Below are positions 6,784 through 13,521 of a stretch of 24,104 bases of DNA, one piece after another (the stretch's first letter is position 1; each line of letters opens with the position of its first letter). A model generated the notes under the pieces. It was given only the letters and a program-made list of their open reading frames with translations, was not told the DNA's origin and searched no databases. The stretch is taken from assembly GCA_964595455.1 (NCBI GenBank), contig CAZQQL010000046.1:1-24104 (forward strand), given 5' to 3'. The position numbers were made by a program, and so were the translations under genes. Source of the DNA: DAOUEG01 sp964595455. Lineage in GTDB: Bacteria; Chloroflexota; Dehalococcoidia; Dehalococcoidales; RBG-16-60-22.

Positions 6784-8388
6784 ATGAGTATCGATTTCAA
6801 CCTTGAAGAATTTGTAAAAACGGCGGAACGCATCGTCGCCAAGGCGAAACAGGAAAACCGCCTGCTGGATAATCCCAACGATACGGTGCTGCGGTCGCTG
6901 GTCATGAAGCAGGACGGCGTCGTCAAGACTATTTACAATAATTTCGTTGCCGAGAGCGAGCCCACGTCCCGTTCCCAGATGTTTACCAGGAACTCGGTGG
7001 ATGACGAGTTTGGTGACCAGGAACTGCAACTGCTCCGCCATTGTGAAGAGTCCCTCGCCGGGGAAAGACTGATCATGATGGACCGCATCGTCGGGGACCC
7101 GGCGGACAGCGAGGTCACCGTCAGGCTTATCGTACCGGAAAAGTTCGCCCACGTGGCCTACGGCGGCAAGTCCCTGTTTGCGCCGGTCATGAAGCCGGTG
7201 GAGAAGCCGGACTATACCCTGGTATTCTTCGGCGATGAGCAATGGGAAAGCAACAAGACCAGGCCGCTGCCGCAGAAAGACGTCACCATCCGTCTGGCGC
7301 TGCTGGATGACGGCCGGGCGGTCAAGATCGTCCGCAACAGCAACTACATCGGAGAATACAAGAAAGGCGTATTCGCCTGTGAGGACTGGGCGGCCAAGAC
7401 AAGCCGGGGCGGGCTGTTCCTTCATGCCGGCTGCCGGGAGGACTTCCTCCAGACGGCGCACGGCGCTTACCGACCGGTAAGGACACTGCTCATCGCCCTG
7501 AGCGCCAATGGCAAGACCACGATGACCGGAAAAATCCTGGCCCGCAAGGGGATGGAACGTTCCTGGCTCATCCAGGATGACGGCGGCGTACTCATGCCGG
7601 ACGGCTCGTTCCACGGGTTCGAGGCCGGCGGCATCTTCGTGAAGACGGAAGGCGTCAACGCCGGTGAACAGGCGGAGATCTTCTACGGCCTGCTCAAGCC
7701 GGAAACCGTGCTGGAGAATGTTTTTGTTACGGATGAAGGGGACTTCGACTTCGAGAACTACGAGCGCACGTCCAACGGCCGCGCCGTGGTGCGCCGGGCT
7801 GATTTCATGCACGCTTCCCAGCATATCGACGTGCCTCATATCGATAACATCGTCATCATCACCCGGGGACCGACCATCCCGGCCATCTGCAAGCTGGACC
7901 TGGAACAGGCGGCGGCGTTGATGGTGCTCGGCCAGGCCATGGAATCCTCCGCCGGGGACCCCACCCAGGCCGGTAAGATCCGGACCGAGTTCTTTTATGA
8001 TCCGTTCATCGCCGGAGACCACGCGGCCCACGCCAACCGTTTCTATGAGATGCTGGCCGAACTGCCGGATATCAATTACTACCTCATGAACACCGGTTCG
8101 ATAGGGGAGGGCGAGCACTTCCGGGACATCAACGTAGCCAGCACCATGGGCATTCTCGATTCGCTTCTTCGAGGCGGCCTGGAAGACTGGGTGGATTCCC
8201 CGGTCGGGTTCAAGGTACCCGCCGCCATCCGGGCGGTGGATACTATCCTCGTGCATCCGGAACGGCTGTATACGAAGGCCGATTTCGAAGCGCGGCAGGA
8301 AACCCTGGCGCGTGTCCGGTATGACGCTATCGAAGCCGTCGGTGGAGCTCTCAACCCCAGGGTAAGGGCCGTTTTCAGCCGCCCTTAG
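6784..8388 (+). CDS. pckA: Phosphoenolpyruvate carboxykinase (ATP-type family, divergent)
   Basis: The 534-residue protein fits the ATP-dependent PEP carboxykinase fold, which interconverts oxaloacetate plus ATP with PEP, CO2 and ADP. Blocks align with the family: GEYKKGVF (metal and substrate lysines) and LFLHAG (metal-binding His). The nucleotide loop is LSANGKTTMTGK, where the family usually has LSGTGKTTL. Kinase-2 is QDDGG with the metal Asp, followed by FEAGG, then NGRAVVRRADF and HIDNIV. Key Lys, His, Asp and Arg positions appear kept, but two P-loop glycines differ, so this is a divergent branch and activity is not certain. Start: ATG 6784, four bases after the GGAGG of AGGAGGT; an upstream in-frame TTG (6769) precedes that site. 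Monocistronic, with a hairpin after the stop. Confidence 0.75.
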   Translation: MSIDFNLEEFVKTAERIVAKAKQENRLLDNPNDTVLRSLVMKQDGVVKTIYNNFVAESEPTSRSQMFTRNSVDDEFGDQELQLLRHCEESLAGERLIMMDRIVGDPADSEVTVRLIVPEKFAHVAYGGKSLFAPVMKPVEKPDYTLVFFGDEQWESNKTRPLPQKDVTIRLALLDDGRAVKIVRNSNYIGEYKKGVFACEDWAAKTSRGGLFLHAGCREDFLQTAHGAYRPVRTLLIALSANGKTTMTGKILARKGMERSWLIQDDGGVLMPDGSFHGFEAGGIFVKTEGVNAGEQAEIFYGLLKPETVLENVFVTDEGDFDFENYERTSNGRAVVRRADFMHASQHIDVPHIDNIVIITRGPTIPAICKLDLEQAAALMVLGQAMESSAGDPTQAGKIRTEFFYDPFIAGDHAAHANRFYEMLAELPDINYYLMNTGSIGEGEHFRDINVASTMGILDSLLRGGLEDWVDSPVGFKVPAAIRAVDTILVHPERLYTKADFEARQETLARVRYDAIEAVGGALNPRVRAVFSRP

Positions 8389-8404
8389 CCCCCCGGAAAC
8401 ACTT

Positions 8405-8436
8405 CAGCCTCCCGGTTGACCGGGAGGCTGATTCTG
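8405..8436. terminator. Hairpin terminator between pckA and the histidine kinase
   Basis: A perfect 11-bp stem (CAGCCTCCCGG, 8405-8415, with 8420-8430) and TTGA loop lie 17 bases after the pckA stop. The following bases (ATTCTGT) are only weakly T-rich. It lies between convergent genes and may end transcription from both sides. Confidence 0.6.
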
Positions 8437-8468
8437 TAACGTTTCCAGAGAAAACGGAAGCGCCGGAG

Positions 8469-9383
8469 TTAACGGCTCAGGGGCAGCGAGAACCGGAAGA
8501 TGCTCCCCTTCTGGTGGTACTTGTTCCTCGCCCAGATGGCCCCGCCGTGATTTTCCATAATTCGCTTGCAGATATAAAGCCCGAGGCCGGCCCCGGGGAC
8601 CGATTTGGTAAGTTTGTTCTTGACGCGGTAGAAACGGTGGAAGATATTCTCCAGGTCATTCTCCGGGATGCCGACGCTGTCATCTGAAACGCTGACAACA
8701 ACGCACGGCGCTTTCATCGGCGGCGCATCTCCGAACTGGCTGCGTACTTCCCGCTCGGAGCGGACCATCGTGACCTCGATCTCGATTGCTTCATTATGGC
8801 GTGAATACTTGATAGCATTCCCGATCAGGTTCTGGAGCACCTGCCGGATACGCTCCGGTTCACCCTGCACGAGCGGCAGGCGCCCGAAGGGCAGGAGCTT
8901 TATCCGGTTGTCCCTGGCCTGGAACTGCATGTCCGTGATCACCGCCTGCACAAGGTCCGTGATGCAGAAAAGCTCCTTCTTCATCGGCTGGGCTTTATCG
9001 AGGTGGGAGATGTCCCTGAGGTCGTCCAGCAGCCGGATGACCCGGTCGCTGGCGGAATCTATCCCCTGGATGTATTTTTGGCGTTCTTCCGGCGTCACGG
9101 AATCAGGGAAATTGAGCAGGGTTGCCGTGTACCCCTTGATGACGGTCAGCGGCGTCAGGAGCTCGTGCCAGAGAATGGAGAGTTCTTCATTCCCGGGCTG
9201 CTGCTGCTCGGGCTTGTCTTTTTGCGAGACATGCAGCACCGGCAGGCCATGTTTGTCTTCATAAATCACGGGCACCTGTTCCGGTTGGCCGGAAAGCTCC
9301 GTCCTGATCAGTATCTGGTCCAGGTTACTGATAACCTGCGTTTCCTGGACGTCATTAGGTTTAGGTTCGTATATCTGTCGCAT
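8469..9383 (-). CDS. Soluble sensor histidine kinase
   Basis: A 304-residue kinase with no transmembrane segment or recognisable sensory domain; the first 65 residues are a polar region. The HisKA H-box is ILWHELLTPLTVIKGY with the phosphorylatable H73; the usual HELRTPL Arg is Leu here. The ATPase domain shows an N-box (NLIGNAIKYS, about 185-194) and a G1 box DDSVGIP where the first Gly of DxGxG is Ser. The F-box region is IFHRFYRV and G2 is GAGLGLYICK (264-273). It starts 9 bases after the stop of the response regulator with no Shine-Dalgarno of its own, so the two are surely cotranscribed and form a pair. It probably senses a cytosolic signal or receives it from another protein. Confidence 0.88.
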   Translation of the reverse strand: MRQIYEPKPNDVQETQVISNLDQILIRTELSGQPEQVPVIYEDKHGLPVLHVSQKDKPEQQQPGNEELSILWHELLTPLTVIKGYTATLLNFPDSVTPEERQKYIQGIDSASDRVIRLLDDLRDISHLDKAQPMKKELFCITDLVQAVITDMQFQARDNRIKLLPFGRLPLVQGEPERIRQVLQNLIGNAIKYSRHNEAIEIEVTMVRSEREVRSQFGDAPPMKAPCVVVSVSDDSVGIPENDLENIFHRFYRVKNKLTKSVPGAGLGLYICKRIMENHGGAIWARNKYHQKGSIFRFSLPLSR

Positions 9384-9392
9384 AAGAATAGC

Positions 9393-10112
9393 TTAACTGC
9401 CGAAGCTGGGTGAGTTTTCATCCTGCAGGGCGAAGTAGTAGCCGACGCCCCGTTCAGTAAGGATATACTTCGGGTTTTGCGGGTCCTTTTCGATCTTCTT
9501 CCTGAGATACCTGATATACAGCTTGACGAAGGACTTGTCCCCGATGTAATTCGGTCCCCAGGCTTTTTCAAGGAGCTGTTCGTGGGTCACGATCCAGCCC
9601 CGGTTTTTGATGAGGGTGGCCAGTATTTTGAACTCAGTATTGGAAAGCTTGACGCGTTCTTTCCTTACCCAGACCTGGCGGCTCCTCCAGTCGATTTCGA
9701 TTTCGCCGTTATCGAACGTGACCGGTTCGTCGCTTTCCGGTTTGCCGGAGTTGGTACGGCGAAGGATTGACTTGACGCGGGCCAGCAGTTCCTGGAAATC
9801 CACGGGTTTGGCGATGTAATCATCCGCGCCGTTGTTGAATCCCCGGAGACGGTCGTCGACCTGGTTGTTGACCGTCATCATCATGATGGGAATCTCGCTC
9901 ATTTCACGGATGCGCTTGCAGACTTCCCATCCGTCAAGCTTGGGCATATTTACGTCCAGTAATACCAGGTTGGGACGGCTGCTGAAGACACGCCTCAGGC
10001 CTTCCTGGCCGTGTTCGGCGGTTATCACTTCATAGCCGGCGTTCTGGAGCCACGTCTGGGTCAGGCTGCGGAATTCAGGGTCATCTTCGACAACGAGTAT
10101 TTTTTCTTTCAT
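9393..10112 (-). CDS. OmpR/PhoB-family response regulator
   Basis: A 239-residue DNA-binding response regulator. The receiver domain has acidic pocket D10/D11, phospho-acceptor D53 in LLDVNMPKLDGWE, T80 and K102 in AKPVDF. The C-terminal winged helix (about 135-232) is typical: LSNTEFKILATLIKNRGWIV, VKLYIRYLRKKIE and LTERGVGYYF. The start ATG at 10112 has GGGAG 6-7 bases upstream. The regulator gene comes first and the cognate kinase second. The unusually long AT-rich spacer upstream (10113-10701), with its repeat array, separates it from the UDP-glucose dehydrogenase-like gene; either could be a target, but the sequence does not show which. Confidence 0.93.
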   Translation of the reverse strand: MKEKILVVEDDPEFRSLTQTWLQNAGYEVITAEHGQEGLRRVFSSRPNLVLLDVNMPKLDGWEVCKRIREMSEIPIMMMTVNNQVDDRLRGFNNGADDYIAKPVDFQELLARVKSILRRTNSGKPESDEPVTFDNGEIEIDWRSRQVWVRKERVKLSNTEFKILATLIKNRGWIVTHEQLLEKAWGPNYIGDKSFVKLYIRYLRKKIEKDPQNPKYILTERGVGYYFALQDENSPSFGS

Positions 10113-10667
10113 TTCTATCTCCCTACACCCTCGCCCCGGAAATGTGAGGGAAGTTGTTCCCCAAGCGGTCTTGCCGAACGATGTCTTTCTTTATGTCATG
10201 GTTCCTATGGGTACGATTTAAAGCATTCTAACCGGGTTATTATTTCAAGGTTATTATGAGGCAGGGGTGATGTCAACGAAGCGGACGTAACCTTTGTTAC
10301 CTTTTCGTCCCTGTTTCCCGGTGATGCATATGGGCTGTAAGTACCAATCGACCCGGCATTAATTCTATGGGATTACGTAAGTAAAATCAAGGGTTTATAC
10401 CAATTGTTTACGTATTATTTACCTGATTTTTACCCTTTTCTTACCATTTGTACCCGGACCTCCCATCTCTTATAAAGACACTGCCAACCTCATTACAACT
10501 ATTCGTAAATATCCATTCTAACCCTTTTCTAACAATGTTTACACGGGGGTTTAACTGCCCCAAGTATATTCTGAAAACGATTCAAAATATCGCTGACAAA
10601 TTCGTTTTTCCAATAATACCGATTATCTACTTTGGGTTAACCTGTGCCCTTACCAGCGGGGAGGAGA
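10113..10667. other. Long AT-rich regulatory spacer
   Basis: About 555 bases without a credible gene lie between the divergent response regulator and the sugar dehydrogenase operon. The part from 10360 to 10640 is far richer in A and T than the neighbourhood and contains repeated TTTAC and CTAAC words, including the 11-bp-period array at 10396-10450. A TTG-started frame at 10448-10705 crosses it but has no family resemblance. Confidence 0.65.
10396..10450 (+). repeat. Five direct repeats of TTTACC with exact 11-bp period
   Basis: Consecutive 11-base units start at 10396 (TATACCAATTG), 10407 (TTTACGTATTA), 10418 (TTTACCTGATT), 10429 (TTTACCCTTTT) and 10440 (CTTACCATTTG). The A of TAC recurs every 11 bases five times. 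A looser continuation is seen at 10516-10548, where TTCTAAC occurs twice 11 bases apart. One-helical-turn spacing suits a protein that polymerises along one face of DNA, or intrinsic curvature. Confidence 0.6.
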
Positions 10668-10709
10668 ATGGACGAGAACATATTCCGGAAGGGAACGGCT
10701 CATGAGTAG
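10668..10709 (+). CDS. Possible 13-residue leader peptide upstream of the sugar dehydrogenase
   Basis: ATG 10668 follows a strong Shine-Dalgarno (GGGGAGGAG, 10658-10666) and encodes MDENIFRKGTAHE, ending at TAG 10707-10709. It overlaps the ATG of the downstream gene (10702) in another frame. It may be a translationally coupled leader, or the purine tract may be coincidental. No database support is possible for so short a frame. Confidence 0.3.
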   Translation: MDENIFRKGTAHE

Positions 10710-12054
10710 AATTTGCGTTATCGGGGCCGGCTGCGTGGGACTGGTTACCGCCTCTGCGTTCGCCGAACTCGGTCATCAGGTTACCGTGCTGGACATCGAC
10801 CTCAGCAAGGTCCGCGCCCTGAAACGTAATATGCTCCCTCTCTATGAACCGGATCTCCATGATATCTGGGTGAGGAACAAGGCGGCAGGGAGACTGCAGG
10901 CGGCCGGTAAGTACGAGGAAGCTCTCCGGGATGTAGACTTCGCTTTCATCGCAGTCGGGACACCGTCCGCTCGCAACGGTAAACCCAGTATAAAATGGGT
11001 GCGCCAGGCCGCGCGCAGCATTGCCGCGCATGCCGGCCGTTCGATGACCGTTGTTATCAAGAGCACCGTGCCCCTGGGTACCGCCGCAATCGTCAATGAT
11101 ATTCTTGAGAAAAATTCCCGTGGGTTGGAGTTACCGGTGGTTTCCAACCCGGACTTCATGAGAAAAGGTACTGCGGTCTTCGATTTCCTCAACCCTTACA
11201 AAGTGGTGGTTGGCGGGGCCCCCGGAGACGGTCTTTACTCGGTCGCGGAACTATACCGGCCACTCAACTGCCAGATCGTCATGTGTGACAGCATGACCGC
11301 CGAGATGTCCAAGTATGCTTCCAATGTATTCGTCGCTGCCAGGGTAGGGTTGATGAATGAGCTCGGCCTCATCTGTGAGAAACACGGCGCGGACATGCTT
11401 AAAGTCTCCGAGATCATCAGTGAGGACCCTCGCTACGGCGTCGCTTACCTGGATGCCGGCCTGGGCTGCGGCGGGCACGACATTTCCAAGGACCTCAAGG
11501 GCCTCCTCCATACCGCGGTGAAATCCGGCCTCCTGTCGCCAATTCTCAGCGCCGTCAACAAGGTCAACCAGAGGCAACCGAAACTCCTTGTGAACAAGCT
11601 TGCGGGAATCCTTGGTTCGCTTGATAAAAAGACGGTTGGCATCCTCGGCCTGGCCCACGAGCCCGGCTCGGATGACATGCGAGATGCTCCTTCTTTGAAC
11701 ATCATATCGCTATTGAAACGGCATGGCTGCTCTATCCGGGCGTACGACCCGCTCGTGATGCGCGCGGCCCCGCAGCTTTTCCCCGGAGTAACGTTGTGCC
11801 GGGACGTGTATGACCTGGCCAGTGGTTGTGACGCCCTGATGCTGGTCACTGAATGGGAACAATTCAAGGACATCGATTTCACCAGCCTGGCCGGCAGGAT
11901 GAAGCGTAACGTTCTCGTGGACGGAAGGAATTTCTTCCGCCCGGATGAGTTGCGGAAAGCCGGATTTATCTACGGCGGCGTCGGGATACCTCACGATAAA
12001 GAACGGCCGGAGGAATCGTCGATGCCGGTGCCGGTCGAACTACGGAGAAATTAA
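10702..12054 (+). CDS. UDP-glucose/UDP-ManNAc 6-dehydrogenase-family protein lacking the catalytic Cys
   Basis: A 450-residue member of the UDP-sugar 6-dehydrogenase family (normally UDP-glucose to UDP-glucuronate with two NAD+). The N-terminal Rossmann motif GAGCVG (8-13), AVGTPS, IKSTVPLGT, NPDFMRKGTAVFDF and SKYASNVF are all in order. The active-site loop, usually GPGFGGSCFPKD, reads GLGCGGHDISKD: the thioester-forming Cys is Asp260, the preceding Ser is His, and K263 and D264 remain. The usual GLAFKPNTDD is GLAHEPGSDD, so a conserved Lys is Glu. The ordinary four-electron reaction is therefore unlikely; it may do only the first oxidation, use another substrate, or be inactive. The ATG at 10702 has GGAAGGG 8 bases upstream. 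The next gene is a sugar-type acyltransferase 16 bases downstream, and galU lies nearby. Confidence 0.85.
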   Translation: MSRICVIGAGCVGLVTASAFAELGHQVTVLDIDLSKVRALKRNMLPLYEPDLHDIWVRNKAAGRLQAAGKYEEALRDVDFAFIAVGTPSARNGKPSIKWVRQAARSIAAHAGRSMTVVIKSTVPLGTAAIVNDILEKNSRGLELPVVSNPDFMRKGTAVFDFLNPYKVVVGGAPGDGLYSVAELYRPLNCQIVMCDSMTAEMSKYASNVFVAARVGLMNELGLICEKHGADMLKVSEIISEDPRYGVAYLDAGLGCGGHDISKDLKGLLHTAVKSGLLSPILSAVNKVNQRQPKLLVNKLAGILGSLDKKTVGILGLAHEPGSDDMRDAPSLNIISLLKRHGCSIRAYDPLVMRAAPQLFPGVTLCRDVYDLASGCDALMLVTEWEQFKDIDFTSLAGRMKRNVLVDGRNFFRPDELRKAGFIYGGVGIPHDKERPEESSMPVPVELRRN

Positions 12055-12070
12055 TCTTAGCGCAACCATC

Positions 12071-12739
12071 ATGGTAAAAGAGACCTGGAAAGTTGTAGAC
12101 GGTCATGATATCCGGGGCGATGTACGGCTCGGGTATAACTCCGATATCGATACCGATGTCATTCTCGGGTATCCTTCCGGCAGAGTACACTTCAACAAAC
12201 TGAACATCGGGCCGGGCGCCCGTATCAGGAAAGGGACGGTCATTTATTCCGGGAGCCGTATCGGCAGCAACCTGGAAACCGGGCACTACGTCACGATACG
12301 TGAAGATAACCAGATCGGCAACGGGCTGAGGATATGGAGCCAATCAGTCATCGATTACGGGTGCAGGATCGGTTCCAATGTCAAGATACACACCATGGTA
12401 TACGTGGGGCAGTATACCGTTATCCAGGACGAGGTTTTCCTCGCCGCCGGTACCACACTGGCGAACGATATCCATCCCGGTTGCCCGGACTCAGTCAAAT
12501 GCATGAGGGGCCCCTGCATCAACAAAGGCGCCCAGATAGGGATCAATTGCACTATCCTCCCCAAGGTGATCATCGGGGAGCACAGTGTTATCGGGGCCGG
12601 GAGCGTGGTCACCAGAGACATACCACCGCGTGTAGTGGCTTACGGAAATCCCGCCCAGGTCATCTGCAGCATCGAGGAAGTTAAATGCCTTACCGGACTG
12701 CGGGAAGGCCCTTATACCCATCTCTCGGAACGTATCTAG
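12071..12739 (+). CDS. Left-handed beta-helix (hexapeptide) acyltransferase
   Basis: A 222-residue protein built of hexapeptide repeats [I/V/L]-G-x(4), for example IGPGARIRKGTVI, IGSNLETG, IGNGLRI, IGSNVKI, IGINCTI and IGEHSVI. It ends with the family signature GAGSVVTRDIPPRVVAYGNPAQVI. Such enzymes are trimers that transfer acetyl or another acyl group from CoA, often to amino sugars on nucleotide-sugar donors. The start ATG 12071 gives MVKETWKVVDG; the frame continues further upstream, but that part overlaps the end of the dehydrogenase-like gene and is Arg-rich. No Shine-Dalgarno is seen directly before it. A GGAG 24 bases upstream is too distant, so coupling to the upstream gene is likely. 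Pairing with a UDP-sugar dehydrogenase-like protein suggests a modified UDP-sugar for glycan or glycoprotein synthesis (inference). Confidence 0.85.
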   Translation: MVKETWKVVDGHDIRGDVRLGYNSDIDTDVILGYPSGRVHFNKLNIGPGARIRKGTVIYSGSRIGSNLETGHYVTIREDNQIGNGLRIWSQSVIDYGCRIGSNVKIHTMVYVGQYTVIQDEVFLAAGTTLANDIHPGCPDSVKCMRGPCINKGAQIGINCTILPKVIIGEHSVIGAGSVVTRDIPPRVVAYGNPAQVICSIEEVKCLTGLREGPYTHLSERI

Positions 12740-13055
12740 ACGCAAACCCTCCCCACAGTTGACTCTGGAACAGTGTTCTTTTTCCCCCATGGTCAGTTCA
12801 CTTCTGTTTGTCCCTGCTGCTGTAGCGGCTTCTATCTTTCTTTCCCTGCCTGACCACGCCGGATTGTTACCGTCCGGGCCGCTTTTCAAGGAGTAAGGAA
12901 ACCTGAAAATGGGAGGATAAGTAAGGAAAGGTGATATGGAAGTACCTTGGGCTGTGCCGTAATGGTTACAGGAAAAACAGCCGGGAAGAGGATCGACCGG
13001 TCCCGGCTGGTTCGCACATCGTATTCGTACAGGTAAAGAGGTCTTGAAGAATGGC
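12740..13055. other. Non-coding stretch after the acyltransferase
   Basis: About 315 bases contain only the minus-strand terminator at 12973-13009. A purine-rich stretch near 12890-12935 includes an 8-codon frame (ATG 12936) that is too short to support. The long minus-strand frame 12491-13105 runs antisense through the acyltransferase and is not credible. Confidence 0.6.
12973..13009 (-). terminator. Rho-independent terminator of the HTH regulator gene
   Basis: On the minus strand CAGCCGGGA (13009-13001) and TCCCGGCTG (12986-12978) form a 9-bp stem with a 14-base loop, followed by TTTTT (12977-12973). It lies 47 bases past the regulator stop and faces the acyltransferase gene. Confidence 0.75.
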
Positions 13056-13289
13056 TTATTTTCCGGAATACTCCCGGACACTGGATTTGCTTGAATTGAA
13101 GTCATTATATTCCGCGAGGAATCGCGCGATATCTTCCTGGCGGTAACGGCGATCGCCGCGCTGGGTGATGCGATAAGCTTTGAGAATTCCCTGGTTGCTC
13201 CAGCGGCGTACAGTATTAATGTGGATATTCAATAATCTGGCGACATCTTTAACGGTGAGCATCGGTTTAATGCCGGAATCGTTCTGCAT
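13056..13289 (-). CDS. BldC/excisionase-type helix-turn-helix DNA-binding protein
   Basis: A 77-residue protein that is almost entirely one MerR-like winged HTH: LTVKDVARLLNIHINTVRRW, SNQGILKAYR, then RRYRQEDIARFL. This is the BldC/AlpA/excisionase 'helix-turn-helix domain 17' form with no effector domain. Such proteins act as small transcription regulators or recombination directionality factors. No integrase is next to it, so a regulatory role is preferred. ATG 13289 has GAGGAGG (13303-13297) 7 bases upstream. It is divergent from the RiPP operon across a 232-base spacer that contains 11-bp-spaced direct repeats. Streptomyces BldC is known to bind direct repeats head-to-tail, so self-regulation and control of the RiPP operon are plausible (inference). 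Confidence 0.85.
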   Translation of the reverse strand: MQNDSGIKPMLTVKDVARLLNIHINTVRRWSNQGILKAYRITQRGDRRYRQEDIARFLAEYNDFNSSKSSVREYSGK

Positions 13290-13372
13290 CTACAGGCCTC
13301 CTCGATTTTTGCGTCTTAATGCCAGCATACCGTGAAGGTGATAACCGGCGGGTAAATTTCAAAGCGAAGGAT

Positions 13373-13405
13373 ATAAACATTTAGTAAATATTTGGTAGGT
13401 TTGTA
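13373..13405 (-). repeat. Three direct repeats with 11-bp period between HTH and RiPP operon
   Basis: Read on the minus strand, CCTACCAAATA, TTTACTAAATG and TTTATAT... follow one another with the central TA step exactly 11 bases apart; on the plus strand these are ATTTAGTA (13379-13386) and ATTTGGTA (13390-13397). The word and spacing match the array at 10396-10450. Confidence 0.5.
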
Positions 13406-13462
13406 CAGGGAGAGTTGGTTCGCCTGGTGAAAAGTCTAACCGATTTCTATCTGACCCTTAAC

Positions 13463-13490
13463 TTGCGCATTTTGCCTCGGACCATATAGT
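13463..13490 (+). promoter_or_regulatory. Candidate promoter of the RiPP operon
   Basis: TTGCGC (13463-13468) and TATAGT (13485-13490) are 16 bases apart, and the predicted start would be about 25 bases before the ATG at 13522. It lies downstream of the direct-repeat array at 13373-13405. Confidence 0.5.
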
Positions 13491-13521
13491 TAAACCATAG
13501 AAAGGTTCATCCAGGGTTTTC

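Noticed and set aside
6781..8256. 491-codon minus-strand open frame
   Set aside because: Antisense shadow of the PEP carboxykinase-family gene, with no recognisable domain.
10396..10450. CRISPR array
   Set aside because: The period is 11 bases with short degenerate words; no repeats of 24-40 bases with spacers exist in the window.
10448..10705. 85-residue plus-strand frame whose TGA overlaps the dehydrogenase ATG
   Set aside because: It starts at a TTG without a ribosome site, crosses AT-rich regulatory sequence and the repeat array, and has no family resemblance.
12936..12962. Eight-codon frame after a purine-rich stretch, as a possible second peptide
   Set aside because: Too short, no Cys and no partner gene; the purine tract alone is not evidence.
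12491..13105. 204-codon minus-strand open frame
   Set aside because: Runs antisense through the acyltransferase and through the terminator of the HTH gene.
13056..13289. Phage excisionase with an adjacent integrated element
   Set aside because: No integrase or phage gene is adjacent, and the location divergent from an operon suits a regulator better.
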